Of a stretch of 64,000 bases of DNA, positions 26,652 to 34,252 are shown piece by piece. Numbering within the stretch: the stretch's first letter is position 1; every line of letters starts with the position of its first letter. Below the pieces are notes generated by a model. It saw nothing but the letters and a program-made list of their open reading frames with translations. It did not search any database and was not told where the DNA came from. The position numbers and the translations under genes were made by a program. Source of the stretch: Pseudarthrobacter albicanus (GTDB lineage: Bacteria; Actinomycetota; Actinomycetes; Actinomycetales; Micrococcaceae); NCBI RefSeq assembly GCF_018224015.1, contig NZ_JAGPOT010000011.1, positions 1 to 64,000 on the forward strand, in the 5' to 3' direction.

Positions 26652-27182
26652 TCAGCCCAGGAAGTAGACCTTGGCCAGCGCCGCGATGCCGGCCGCCCAC
26701 AGCAAGGACGCCAGGGTTCCGATGATGAACCGCTCGGCGGCCACCGGTGTAGCCTTCAGTTCGGCAAAGCGGCCCAGGCCCTTGATGGCCACCACGTAGG
26801 CGATGGCCACCGGCTGGCCGGCCAGAATTGCGAGGCACACCGCCAGCCGTTCAAGGACGCCGATGATCGCGCCTCCCCGCAGGATACGTTCGCTGCTGAC
26901 CGCCTCGCTGGAGTCCGCCTCGCTGGAGCCCGGGGCCGATGACGGCGGCTGCGGCTGCCGGGTCCCTGAATCAACCACTGCATCAACCACGGGATCAACG
27001 GTGACGTCGGCCGAGGGGTCGGTGGCGGCGTCGGCGGCGGTGGTGCTGCCGGCGTCGCTGGCCGTGTTGGCGGCGTCGGCCCTGGCGTCGATGGTCCGGG
27101 CCAGCCGGAAGACCAGGGCAGTCACCGGCCAGCCGGCGAATCCGGCCGTGAGCAGGGCCAAGGTGATCCAGAGGGCGTTCAC
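26652..27182 (-). CDS. DUF3307-like membrane protein, partner of SatD-type gene
   Basis: The 176-residue protein starts with GTG at 27182, overlapping the upstream stop (GTGA). One N-terminal helix (ALWITLALLTAGFAGWPVTALVF) is followed by a 70-residue Asp/Ala/Thr/Ser-rich linker. The C-terminal part, GGAIIGVLERLAVCLAILAG, GQPVAIAYVVAIKGLGRFAEL and AERFIIGTLASLLWA, matches the end of DUF3307 proteins, which are commonly encoded beside SatD genes. The function is unknown. In this genome it ends 10 bp before the antitoxin remnant. Confidence 0.65.
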   Translation of the reverse strand: MNALWITLALLTAGFAGWPVTALVFRLARTIDARADAANTASDAGSTTAADAATDPSADVTVDPVVDAVVDSGTRQPQPPSSAPGSSEADSSEAVSSERILRGGAIIGVLERLAVCLAILAGQPVAIAYVVAIKGLGRFAELKATPVAAERFIIGTLASLLWAAGIAALAKVYFLG

Positions 27183-28087
27183 CTGTCTCCTTCTGTGCTG
27201 CTGTCCTGGGCATCGGCGTTCAGGGCATCGGCGTTGAGGGCATCGACGCCACGCGCCTGGGGACTGCGGGGCCCGGGATCCCGGGCGTCCGGAATCTTCA
27301 AGCCGCCGGTGCCTGTGATCAGGCCGTGGGCCAGTGCCAGCAGCATTTCCGCAGCCGGCCTCGCCGTCCATTCTTCCTGCCAGCCGGACCGCAGGAGCGC
27401 ACGGCTCACCGACTGTTCGGTGATTCCGAGTTTCCGGGCGGCGATTTTTTGGGTTCCGTGCGTGCCGGCGTGGCCGTGCCGCACGGAGCGCAGCGCATCG
27501 ACCACCTTCCATTGCGCCGCGGTCCGGTCCTGGACCAGCCGCCCGATCAGCCGCAGCACGGCCTCGGCGTTGGCGCAGGCCCTGGCGCCAGCCGACGCCC
27601 CCGCCCGGCCGTCCGGCACTAAGCCCTCCGGCACTGAGCGGTCCGGCACTGAGCGGTCCGGCGCTGAGCCGTGCGCCTCGGGGGGCGCCGCCATCGGCGC
27701 CGCATCCGTCCGCCGGACGCCGCCGGCCACCCCGCCCGGGGCCACGCCGGCAACCACCGCCAGCGGGACGTGGGAGGCCGCGGCCTTGGCCCGGTCCACC
27801 GCCAGCCGGGCCGCGACGAAGGCTGGCCCGGAGCCTTCCCGGGGGCTGGCCGGCAGCGGCAGGTCCACCTGCCCCACGCCGATTCCGACATACCAGCGGC
27901 CGCTGCGCAGGGCGTGCAGCGCAATCTCCACCACTTCGTCCGGGCGTTCAACCACGCCCTGGACCTCGTCGCCGACGGAGCGTTCGAAGCGCCCTGCGGT
28001 GGAAAGGGTGCCCAGTTCCGCGAGGAGCCCGGGGACGCGGTCGGTGTCGGTGCTGCTCCCGCGCTGGTCGATAGTCATCACGTACAT
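27179..28087 (-). CDS. SatD-family protein, probable DNA-binding regulator
   Basis: The 302-residue protein starts MYVMTIDQRGSSTDTDRVPGLL, then FERSVGDEVQGVVERPDEVVEIALHALRSGRWYVGIGVG, both typical of SatD proteins. The C-terminal part has a helix-turn-helix-like segment, GTQKIAARKLGITEQSVSRALLRSGWQ. The centre is expanded by a low-complexity insert with PDRSVPDRSVPEG repeats, and the tail has an ALNADALNADA repeat; both are short in-frame tandem duplications. It is coupled to a DUF3307-like membrane gene. Two palindromes lie 19-62 bp upstream of the start, pointing to autoregulation. The family has no firmly established role. Confidence 0.75.
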   Translation of the reverse strand: MYVMTIDQRGSSTDTDRVPGLLAELGTLSTAGRFERSVGDEVQGVVERPDEVVEIALHALRSGRWYVGIGVGQVDLPLPASPREGSGPAFVAARLAVDRAKAAASHVPLAVVAGVAPGGVAGGVRRTDAAPMAAPPEAHGSAPDRSVPDRSVPEGLVPDGRAGASAGARACANAEAVLRLIGRLVQDRTAAQWKVVDALRSVRHGHAGTHGTQKIAARKLGITEQSVSRALLRSGWQEEWTARPAAEMLLALAHGLITGTGGLKIPDARDPGPRSPQARGVDALNADALNADAQDSSTEGDR

Positions 28088-28105
28088 AGGCCAACCCTAG
28101 AAGGC

Positions 28106-28149
28106 TGATTGTGAATAATCAATCATTTTCGAGTGATTCTCAATAATCA
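28106..28149. promoter_or_regulatory. Twin palindromes TGATT-N6-AATCA, candidate SatD operator
   Basis: TGATTGTGAATAATCA (28106-28121) and TGATTCTCAATAATCA (28134-28149) are direct repeats, 28 bp apart start to start. Each is itself a TGATT-N6-AATCA palindrome. They are AT-rich islands in GC-rich DNA, just upstream of the SatD-type gene. Confidence 0.6.
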
Positions 28150-28234
28150 GCCTCAATGGCTTAGATCGGCCGGTCGGCGGAAGCCGGTTCGGGCGGAAGC
28201 CGGCGGAAGACCGGCAATAGACCGGCGCAGAGCC

Positions 28235-29566
28235 TCAGCCGAAGAGGTTCACCGGCTTGACGATGTCCGCGTAGATCAGCAGCGCCCCCATGCCCATCAG
28301 CAGCACGGCCACCACATAGGTCACCGGGAGCAGCTTCGCGATGTCGAACGCGCCGGGGTCCGGGCGGCCGAACAGCCTGGCGATCCGGCGCCGGGCACCC
28401 TCATACAGGGCCCCGGCGACATGGCCGCCGTCGAGCGGCAACAGCGGAACGAGGTTGAAGACGGCCAGGGCGAAGTTGAGGCCGGCCAGCAGTCCGACGA
28501 GGGCAGCCAGGCGGGACTGCAGCGGGACCTGTTCCATCGCGGCGACCTCGCCGGCCACGCGGCCCACGCCCACCACGCTGATGGGCCCGTTGGGATCGCG
28601 GGGCTCCTCGCTGAAGGCCGCCTTCGCCACGCCGGCCACGCGCTCCGGCAGGTTCAGGATGACGCCGGCGATCTGCCTGATGTTCTCGCCCGCCATCGGG
28701 AGAACGGCCGACGCCGGCTGCTGTACCAGCGCGGTCTGCGCGCCGATGCCGAGGAACCCGACGTCCTGGTACAGGAGCTTGCCGGCGGCGTCCTTGGCTT
28801 GCCGGCCGTCGTCGCCGACCACCGGACGTGACGAGAGCACCGGGGTGACGGTGGCGGTGACCGGGGCGCCGTCGCGCTGCACGGTGATGCTGACCTGCCG
28901 GCCCGCCGAGGCGCGGATCCAGCCGGTGAGCTCATCCCAGCGGGTGACGGCGTTGCCGTCGAAGGAGGTGATGACGTCGTTGGGCTTGAGCCCTGCCGCA
29001 GCCGCCGGGGTGGGCCTGCAGCCGGCGGAATCCGGGTCCACGGTCTCGCCGGCCTTGACCTGGCATTTGGAGACGTCTGCGATGGTGGTGGTCTGCGCCG
29101 CGACGCCGAATCCCATCAGCAGCACGGCCGTCAGCACGAGGCCGATCAGCAGGTTCATCGCCGGGCCGCCGAGCATGACGATGACTTTCTTCCAGACCGC
29201 GAGCCGGTAGAAGACGCGGTCCTCATCTTCCGGCCCGACTTCCTCATGCGCCAGGGAGCGGGCATCGGAGGCGAGGGACTGGAACATGCCGGTGCTGGAG
29301 GGGCGGACGGTGCCGTTGTCCTTGTTCGGCGGGTACATGCCGATCATGGAGACGTAGCCGCCCAGCGGGATGGCTTTGAAGCCGTATTCGGTCTCGCCCT
29401 TCTTCTTGGACCAGAGCGTGGGCCCGAAGCCGATCATGTACTTGGTGACGCGGACCTTGAACAGCTTGGCGGGAAGCAGGTGCCCCACCTCGTGCAGGGC
29501 GATGGACGCGGCGACGCCGATCGCCACGAAGACGACACCGAGGATAAAGAGGAGGACGGGGCTCAT
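28235..29566 (-). CDS. rseP: RseP/Rip1-type site-2 intramembrane metalloprotease
   Basis: An M50 zinc protease that cleaves transmembrane anti-sigma factors and similar substrates. The 443-residue protein has the zinc motif HEVGH at residues 25-29, and PKKKGETEYGFKAIPLGGYV-like sequence after it. A PDZ domain lies near residues 185-270 (GLKPNDVITSFDGNAVTRWDEL). The third zinc ligand is in [15 protein letters not shown]. Four transmembrane segments are expected. The gene lies 63 bp downstream of dxr, a linkage conserved across actinobacteria with ispG usually next; here SatD/DUF3307 and TA genes lie in between. Confidence 0.93.
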   Translation of the reverse strand: MSPVLLFILGVVFVAIGVAASIALHEVGHLLPAKLFKVRVTKYMIGFGPTLWSKKKGETEYGFKAIPLGGYVSMIGMYPPNKDNGTVRPSSTGMFQSLASDARSLAHEEVGPEDEDRVFYRLAVWKKVIVMLGGPAMNLLIGLVLTAVLLMGFGVAAQTTTIADVSKCQVKAGETVDPDSAGCRPTPAAAAGLKPNDVITSFDGNAVTRWDELTGWIRASAGRQVSITVQRDGAPVTATVTPVLSSRPVVGDDGRQAKDAAGKLLYQDVGFLGIGAQTALVQQPASAVLPMAGENIRQIAGVILNLPERVAGVAKAAFSEEPRDPNGPISVVGVGRVAGEVAAMEQVPLQSRLAALVGLLAGLNFALAVFNLVPLLPLDGGHVAGALYEGARRRIARLFGRPDPGAFDIAKLLPVTYVVAVLLMGMGALLIYADIVKPVNLFG

Positions 29567-29629
29567 GCGTTGATCTGCTGCTTCCTGGAGACTTCTGCGC
29601 TACTTAGACACTTCTCTTCGGCACGTTTC

Positions 29630-30814
29630 CTAGAGACTTCTAACGGCCAAACGTTCGTGGGCCCGCGCGCGTGCCCACGCTTCAGCATCCAGCACCGACT
29701 CCACCGTCAGCCCGGAGGAGCCTGTGTGTTCGCTGAGTACTGCTTCGATGGTATCCACGATGTCGGTGAAGCGGATCCGGCCTGCGTGGAAAGCCATCAC
29801 GGCCTCCTCGTTCGCGGCGTTGAAGACGGCCGGGTAGGTGCTCCCCTGCCGGGCGGCGTCCTTCGCGAGGCCGACGGCGGGGAACGCCGCGGTGTCCAGC
29901 GGCTCGAAGGTCCAGCTGGCGGCCTTGGTCCAGTCGCAGGCCCGCGCGGCGCCGGGCACGCGGTCCGGCCAGCCCAGGCCCAGCGCGATGGGTAGGCGCA
30001 TGTCCGGCGGGGAGGCCTGGGCAATCGTGGAGCCGTCGACGAACTGGACCATGGAGTGGACCACGGACTGCGGATGGACCACGACGTCGATCCGGTCCAG
30101 CGGGATGTCGAAGAGCAGGTGCGCCTCGATCACCTCCAGGCCCTTGTTCACCAGGCTGGCGGAGTTGGTGGTGACCATGAGGCCCATGTCCCAGGTGGGG
30201 TGGGCGAGGGCGTCCTGCGGGGAGACGTCGTGCAGTTCGTCCCGGGTCCTGCCGCGGAACGGCCCGCCGGACGCGGTGAGGATCAGCCGGTCAACCTCCC
30301 CCGCGGTGCCCGAGCGCAGGCACTGGGCGATCGCGGAGTGCTCCGAATCCACCGGGACGATCTGCCCGTCCCGGGCCGCGGCCTTGACGAGGGCGCCGCC
30401 GACGATGAGCGATTCCTTGTTGGCCAGGGCCAGCGTGGCCCCGGACCTGAGCGCGGCCAGGGTGGGGGCCAGGCCGATGGAGCCGGTGATGCCGTTGAGC
30501 ACGACGTCGGCGCCGGTCTCCGCGATCCGGGTGGAGGCGTCCGGGCCGGCGATGATCTCGGGCCGGTACCCGGCCAGCCCGGCCGCGCCGGCGGCGTCGT
30601 CGATCAGCTTTTGGAGGGCGGAGGCGTCCCCGCTGGCGACGCCCACCGCCCGGGCCCGCGTGTGCACGGCCTGCCGGGCAAGGAGTTCGAGGTTCCCGCC
30701 GCCGGCGCTGAGCGCCACGACCTCAAAAAGGTGGGGGGCGCCGTCGACGACGTCGATCGCCTGCCTGCCGATGGAACCGGTGGACCCGAGGATGACGATC
30801 TTGCGCGGCTGCAT
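29630..30814 (-). CDS. dxr: 1-deoxy-D-xylulose 5-phosphate reductoisomerase
   Basis: Dxr converts DXP to methylerythritol 4-phosphate with NADPH, the committed MEP-pathway step. Features of the 394-residue enzyme are the dinucleotide motif [17 protein letters not shown] at residues 7-23, [11 protein letters not shown], and [14 protein letters not shown] with the metal and substrate residues. TASGGPFRG follows (flexible loop region), then [27 protein letters not shown]. The C-terminal helical domain is present and complete. Together with ispG it shows that the organism makes isoprenoids by the MEP route. Confidence 0.96.
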   Translation of the reverse strand: MQPRKIVILGSTGSIGRQAIDVVDGAPHLFEVVALSAGGGNLELLARQAVHTRARAVGVASGDASALQKLIDDAAGAAGLAGYRPEIIAGPDASTRIAETGADVVLNGITGSIGLAPTLAALRSGATLALANKESLIVGGALVKAAARDGQIVPVDSEHSAIAQCLRSGTAGEVDRLILTASGGPFRGRTRDELHDVSPQDALAHPTWDMGLMVTTNSASLVNKGLEVIEAHLLFDIPLDRIDVVVHPQSVVHSMVQFVDGSTIAQASPPDMRLPIALGLGWPDRVPGAARACDWTKAASWTFEPLDTAAFPAVGLAKDAARQGSTYPAVFNAANEEAVMAFHAGRIRFTDIVDTIEAVLSEHTGSSGLTVESVLDAEAWARARAHERLAVRSL

Positions 30815-30880
30815 GGCTTAAGTATCCCGTACCCGCGGGGACGCCGGCTCCGGGACCGGCTCCCGGCAGGGACGGCGCCC

Positions 30881-30953
30881 GGCCCGCACCACCCGTTTGC
30901 CGCAAAAGGCCGCCATGGGCACCCCATTCCGGCCGTTTGCGGCAAACCGGCGG
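30881..30953. repeat. 73-bp repeat, left copy
   Basis: The 73-bp unit begins GGCCCGCACCACCCG and ends GGCAAACCGGCGG. It contains an inverted repeat GTTTGCCGCAAA (30895-30906) / TTTGCGGCAAAC (30936-30947). A second copy at 31969-32041 in the same orientation differs at only two bases, and the DUF3883 pseudogene lies between them. Confidence 0.9.
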
Positions 30954-31055
30954 CTTGGTCGGGTGCTGTGGAGCACGGCACCCGGCCGTGGCTTGGCCCA
31001 AGGTGCGGGGGCGTGTTGTAGCCTGGGCCCAGAGCGTGACAATTGGGAACCGGGG

Positions 31056-31911
31056 GTGGAAGTGGCAGGGAAACCATCGGCGTGGTCCGAAGCCGAGGTG
31101 GCTGCCACGGTGCGCAGCTACCTGGAGATGCTTCGGCTGGAAGTCTCGGGCGAGCCATACGTCAAGAGTCAGTTCCGGAAAGCACTCGTGCCGTTGCTGT
31201 CCAACCGGTCCGAATCCGCCGTCGAGTTCAAGTATCAGAATGTCTCCGCGGTTCTCATGAAGCTCGGCCTCCGTCCCATCCAGGGGTACCAACCGGCCCG
31301 GAACTACCAGCAGTCGCTGAGCCCGGAGGTTCAGCGGCAGCTGTCCTCGAGTCCTTCGCTCGTTGAACTGGTCCTGACCGAAGCCCTGCAGCCGCCCGAT
31401 GCGACAACCACCGGTCCACTGGATTTCGTCAGCGCCAATACCCCGGTAGTGATCTTCCCCGAACATTCGGGATCACCCCCACGCCGGAATTGGCCGCCCC
31501 GACTATGCCGCGATCGAGGCACGGAACCGGGCCCTCGGCCTGGCGGGGGAACGTGCCGTGGCCGATCTGGAGTACCGGCGCCTCATGAAGGCCGGAAAGG
31601 CCCGGCTCGCCGGCAGGATTGACCACGTCAGCCGGACCGAGGGGGACGGGCATGGCTACGACATTCTGTCCTTTGAGGATAGCGGCAAGGAGAAGCTGAT
31701 CGAAGTCAAGACCACCCGGTCGCGGGCGGAAACACCCTTCTTCGTCAGCCGCAACGAACTGAAAGTCTCCAAGGACCGCGCGGACAGCTACCATCTGGTG
31801 CGGGTGTTCAACTTCGGGCACGCCCCGGCATGGTTCCCCCTCAGCGGCAGCCTTGATGCCAGCTGCATCCTGGAGCCCAACGACTTCATGGCGCTGCCCC
31901 GTCCCGCTTAA
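31056..31911 (+). pseudogene. DUF3883 nuclease-like gene, frameshifted
   Basis: The first frame (GTG 31056 or 31062) encodes SAWSEAEVAATVRSYLEMLR, EPYVKSQFRKALVPLLSNRS, VEFKYQNVSAVLMKLGLRPI and so on, a conserved N-terminal helical module. Past about 31440-31490 the coding sense jumps to another frame: RPDYAAIEARNRALGLAGER, ADLEYRRLMKAG, DHVSRTEGDGHGYDILSFED and KEKLIEVKTTRS. The GYDILSF and EVKTT elements are the DUF3883 form of a PD-(D/E)xK nuclease core. The two halves together equal one protein. A single indel explains the break; a sequencing error is the alternative. It lies between two 73-bp repeats, which suggests transfer as a unit. Confidence 0.75.
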
Positions 31912-31968
31912 CACACACCTTTCCGCCTAGCTCAACCCTGTGCCGGGCCACCCTATCCCGGCCGCTCC

Positions 31969-32041
31969 GGCCCGCACCACCCGTTTGCCGCAAAAGGCCG
32001 CCATGGGCACCCCATTCCGGCCGCATGCGGCAAACCGGCGG
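31969..32041. repeat. 73-bp repeat, right copy
   Basis: Direct copy of 30881-30953, with TT replaced by CA in the right internal arm (71 of 73 identical). It lies immediately upstream of the lipase maturation factor-like gene, and an ATG-containing leader of that gene begins inside the following 20 bases. Confidence 0.9.
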
Positions 32042-32116
32042 GGCGGCCGGCGGCCCTGCATGGGACCTGAACGGGCCCTGTGGAGCGGGGGGCGCGCCAG
32101 GCGTAACGTGGGGAAC

Positions 32117-33571
32117 GTGGAGTGGGCCGCGTGGTTCGACGCGCCGGAGTACGAGTTCGCCCGGCAGGTGTTGCAGCGCGGCATCGCCTCGCTCTACTTC
32201 GTGGCCTTCCTCTCCTCGCTCAACCAGTTCCCGGCCCTGCTCGGCGAGCGCGGGCTGCTGCCGGTGCCGGAATTCCTCGCGTTCTTCCGGCGCCTGCCCA
32301 GGCCCACCCTGTTCCGCTGGCACTACTCGGACCGGCTGCTCCGGGCGGTCTGCTGGGCCGGCCTGGCCATCGCCGCCACCCTCGTTGCGGGGCTGCCGCA
32401 GCTCGGGCCGCCCTGACTGCCGCTGCTCGCCTTCCTGGCCCTGTGGCTGCTGTACATGTCCATTGTCAACGTGGGGCAGACGTTCTATGGCTTCGGCTGG
32501 GAGATGCTGCTGCTCGAGGCGGGGTTCACCGTGGCCTTCCTCGGCTCCGACCAGACTCCCCCGCCCAGGACGGTCCTGATCCTGCTGGCGTGGCTGGTGT
32601 TCCGCCTGGAGTTCGGCGCGGGCATGATCAAGATCCGGGGCGGCCGCGAGTGGCGGGACCTGACGGCGCTGTACTACCACCACGAGACCCAGCCGATGCC
32701 CGGGCCGCTGAGCCGGCAGGCCCATCTGCTGCCCAGGCCCTTCCACCGGCTGGAGGTCCTGGGCAACCATTTCGCCCAGCTGGTGGTGCCGTTCTTCCTC
32801 TTCGCCCCGCAGCCGCTGGCCAGTGCCGCGGCGGGGATCATCATCTTCACCCAGCTCTGGCTGGTGGCCAGCGGGAACTTCGCCTGGCTGAACTGGATGG
32901 CGATCGTGCTGGCCTTCGCGGCGGTCAGCGACCCGGTGGCCCACGCGGTGCTGCCCGTCATCCCGCTGGAATGGCATGCCGCTGCGGCTTCGGGCCGGTC
33001 CCCCGCATGGTGGCTGGCGGTGGTCCTTGCGGCGAGCCTGCTGCTGGCGGTGCTCAGCTACTGGCCGGTCCGGAATCTGTTCTCCCGCGACCAGCTGATG
33101 AATGCCAGTTTCAACCGCTGGCAGCTGGTCAACACCTATGGTGCGTTCGGCACGGTCACGAAGCGGCGGGTTGAGATCGTCGTGGAGGGAACCCTTTCCG
33201 TGGAGCCCGACGACGAGGCGGGCTGGCGCGAGTACGGCTTCAAGGGCAAGCCCGGCGACGTCCGCCGGCTCCCGCGCCAGTGGGCCCCCTACCACCTGCG
33301 GCTGGACTGGCTGATGTGGTTCCTGCCGCTGCGCACCGTGCACGAGGAGTGGTTCTATGCCTTCCTGGCCAGGCTGCTGGAGGCCGACCGGACCACCCTG
33401 CGCCTCCTGCGCAATGACCCGTTCGACGGCGAACGCCCCCGCTGGGTGCGGGCCCGCAGCTACCTGTACCGCTTCGCCACCCGGGCCGAGTTCCGGGCGA
33501 CGGGCCAGCGCTGGATCCGGATCCCGCTGCACGAGCCGATCCCGCCGCTGTCCCTGCCGCCGGGGCGCTGA
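32117..33571 (+). pseudogene. Lipase maturation factor family membrane protein with in-frame TGA
   Basis: The frame is one continuous coding sequence except for a TGA at 32414-32416 (codon 100 from GTG 32117). Before it: FDAPEYEFARQVLQRGIASL, YFVAFLSSLNQFPALLGERG and RLPRPTLFRWHYSD. After it: LPLLAFLALWLLYMSIVNVG, QTFYGFGWEMLLLEAGF, RLEFGAGMIKIRGGREWRDL and, near the end, GYKLQ-like FKGKPGDVRRLPRQWAPYHL and RLDWLMWF. This is the lipase maturation factor 1-like family, an integral membrane protein with about five to six helices. TGG to TGA is the simplest change, as a Trp fits GPP-W-LPLL. Starts at GTG 32108 or ATG 32060 are also possible. The base after TGA is C, a leaky context. Confidence 0.75.
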
Positions 33572-33583
33572 GCCGGCGGGGGG

Positions 33584-34252
33584 TCAAACCGGCTTCAGCG
33601 CATAGCGGCGTTCGGGCCGCCCGGCGCCGTACTTGAGCCGCACGTCCACCCTGGCCTCATCGTGGAGATATTCGAGATAGCGGCGTGCACTGACCCGGGA
33701 CATGCCAAGCAGGTCCGCTACCTCGGCTGCCGCAACGTCTGCCTCGGCGGAATGAAGAACCTGTTCCACCAGTCTCAGCGTCTCGGCGCTGCATCCTTTG
33801 GGCAGCGGTCGCTCCGTCCGGTCAACACCGAACACGCGGTTTACATCGGACTGCTCGGCCACGTCCTTGGAAGAATCCAGTCCCTGGTATGCGCTCAGGT
33901 AATGCTCCAGCCGTTCCTGCAGGTCAGCCTGTGAGAACGGCTTGATGAGGTAGTGGACAATGCCGCCGCGGAGGGCCCGCCGCACTGTCTCAACCTCCCG
34001 TGCTGCACTGATCACCAGCACATCCAGTTCGGGGGCGACCTCGCGTAACTGCAGCATCAGATCGAGCCCGTTGGCGTCAGGGAGATGGATGTCCAGCAAC
34101 ACAAGGTCGGGCCGCAGCTCCCTGGTCTTCTCGAGGGCCTCCGCACCCGCGTGGGCCGCCCCCACCACGGCGAAGCCTGGCGTGTTCTGGATAAAACCGG
34201 CGTGGACCTTGGCAACCATGAAGTCGTCGTCGACGATCAGGACCCTGATCAT
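33584..34252 (-). CDS. CitB/DcuR-type response regulator
   Basis: A 222-residue regulator starting MIRVLIVDDDFM, with the phosphoacceptor Asp54 in LVLLDIHLPDANGLDL and Lys104 in YLIKPF. The C-terminal output part (KGCSAETLRLVEQVL, AAEVADLLGMSRVSARRYLEYL) is the winged-helix type of CitB and DcuR. It is coupled by a four-base overlap (ATGA) to the sensor kinase gene upstream. The pair is divergent from tctCBA and is expected to switch it on in response to an external carboxylate. Confidence 0.92.
   Translation of the reverse strand: MIRVLIVDDDFMVAKVHAGFIQNTPGFAVVGAAHAGAEALEKTRELRPDLVLLDIHLPDANGLDLMLQLREVAPELDVLVISAAREVETVRRALRGGIVHYLIKPFSQADLQERLEHYLSAYQGLDSSKDVAEQSDVNRVFGVDRTERPLPKGCSAETLRLVEQVLHSAEADVAAAEVADLLGMSRVSARRYLEYLHDEARVDVRLKYGAGRPERRYALKPV

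Noticed and set aside
32414..32416. TGA in the lipase maturation factor-like gene considered as selenocysteine
   Set aside because: No SECIS-like context was recognised and the position fits tryptophan; a nonsense mutation or sequencing error is simpler.
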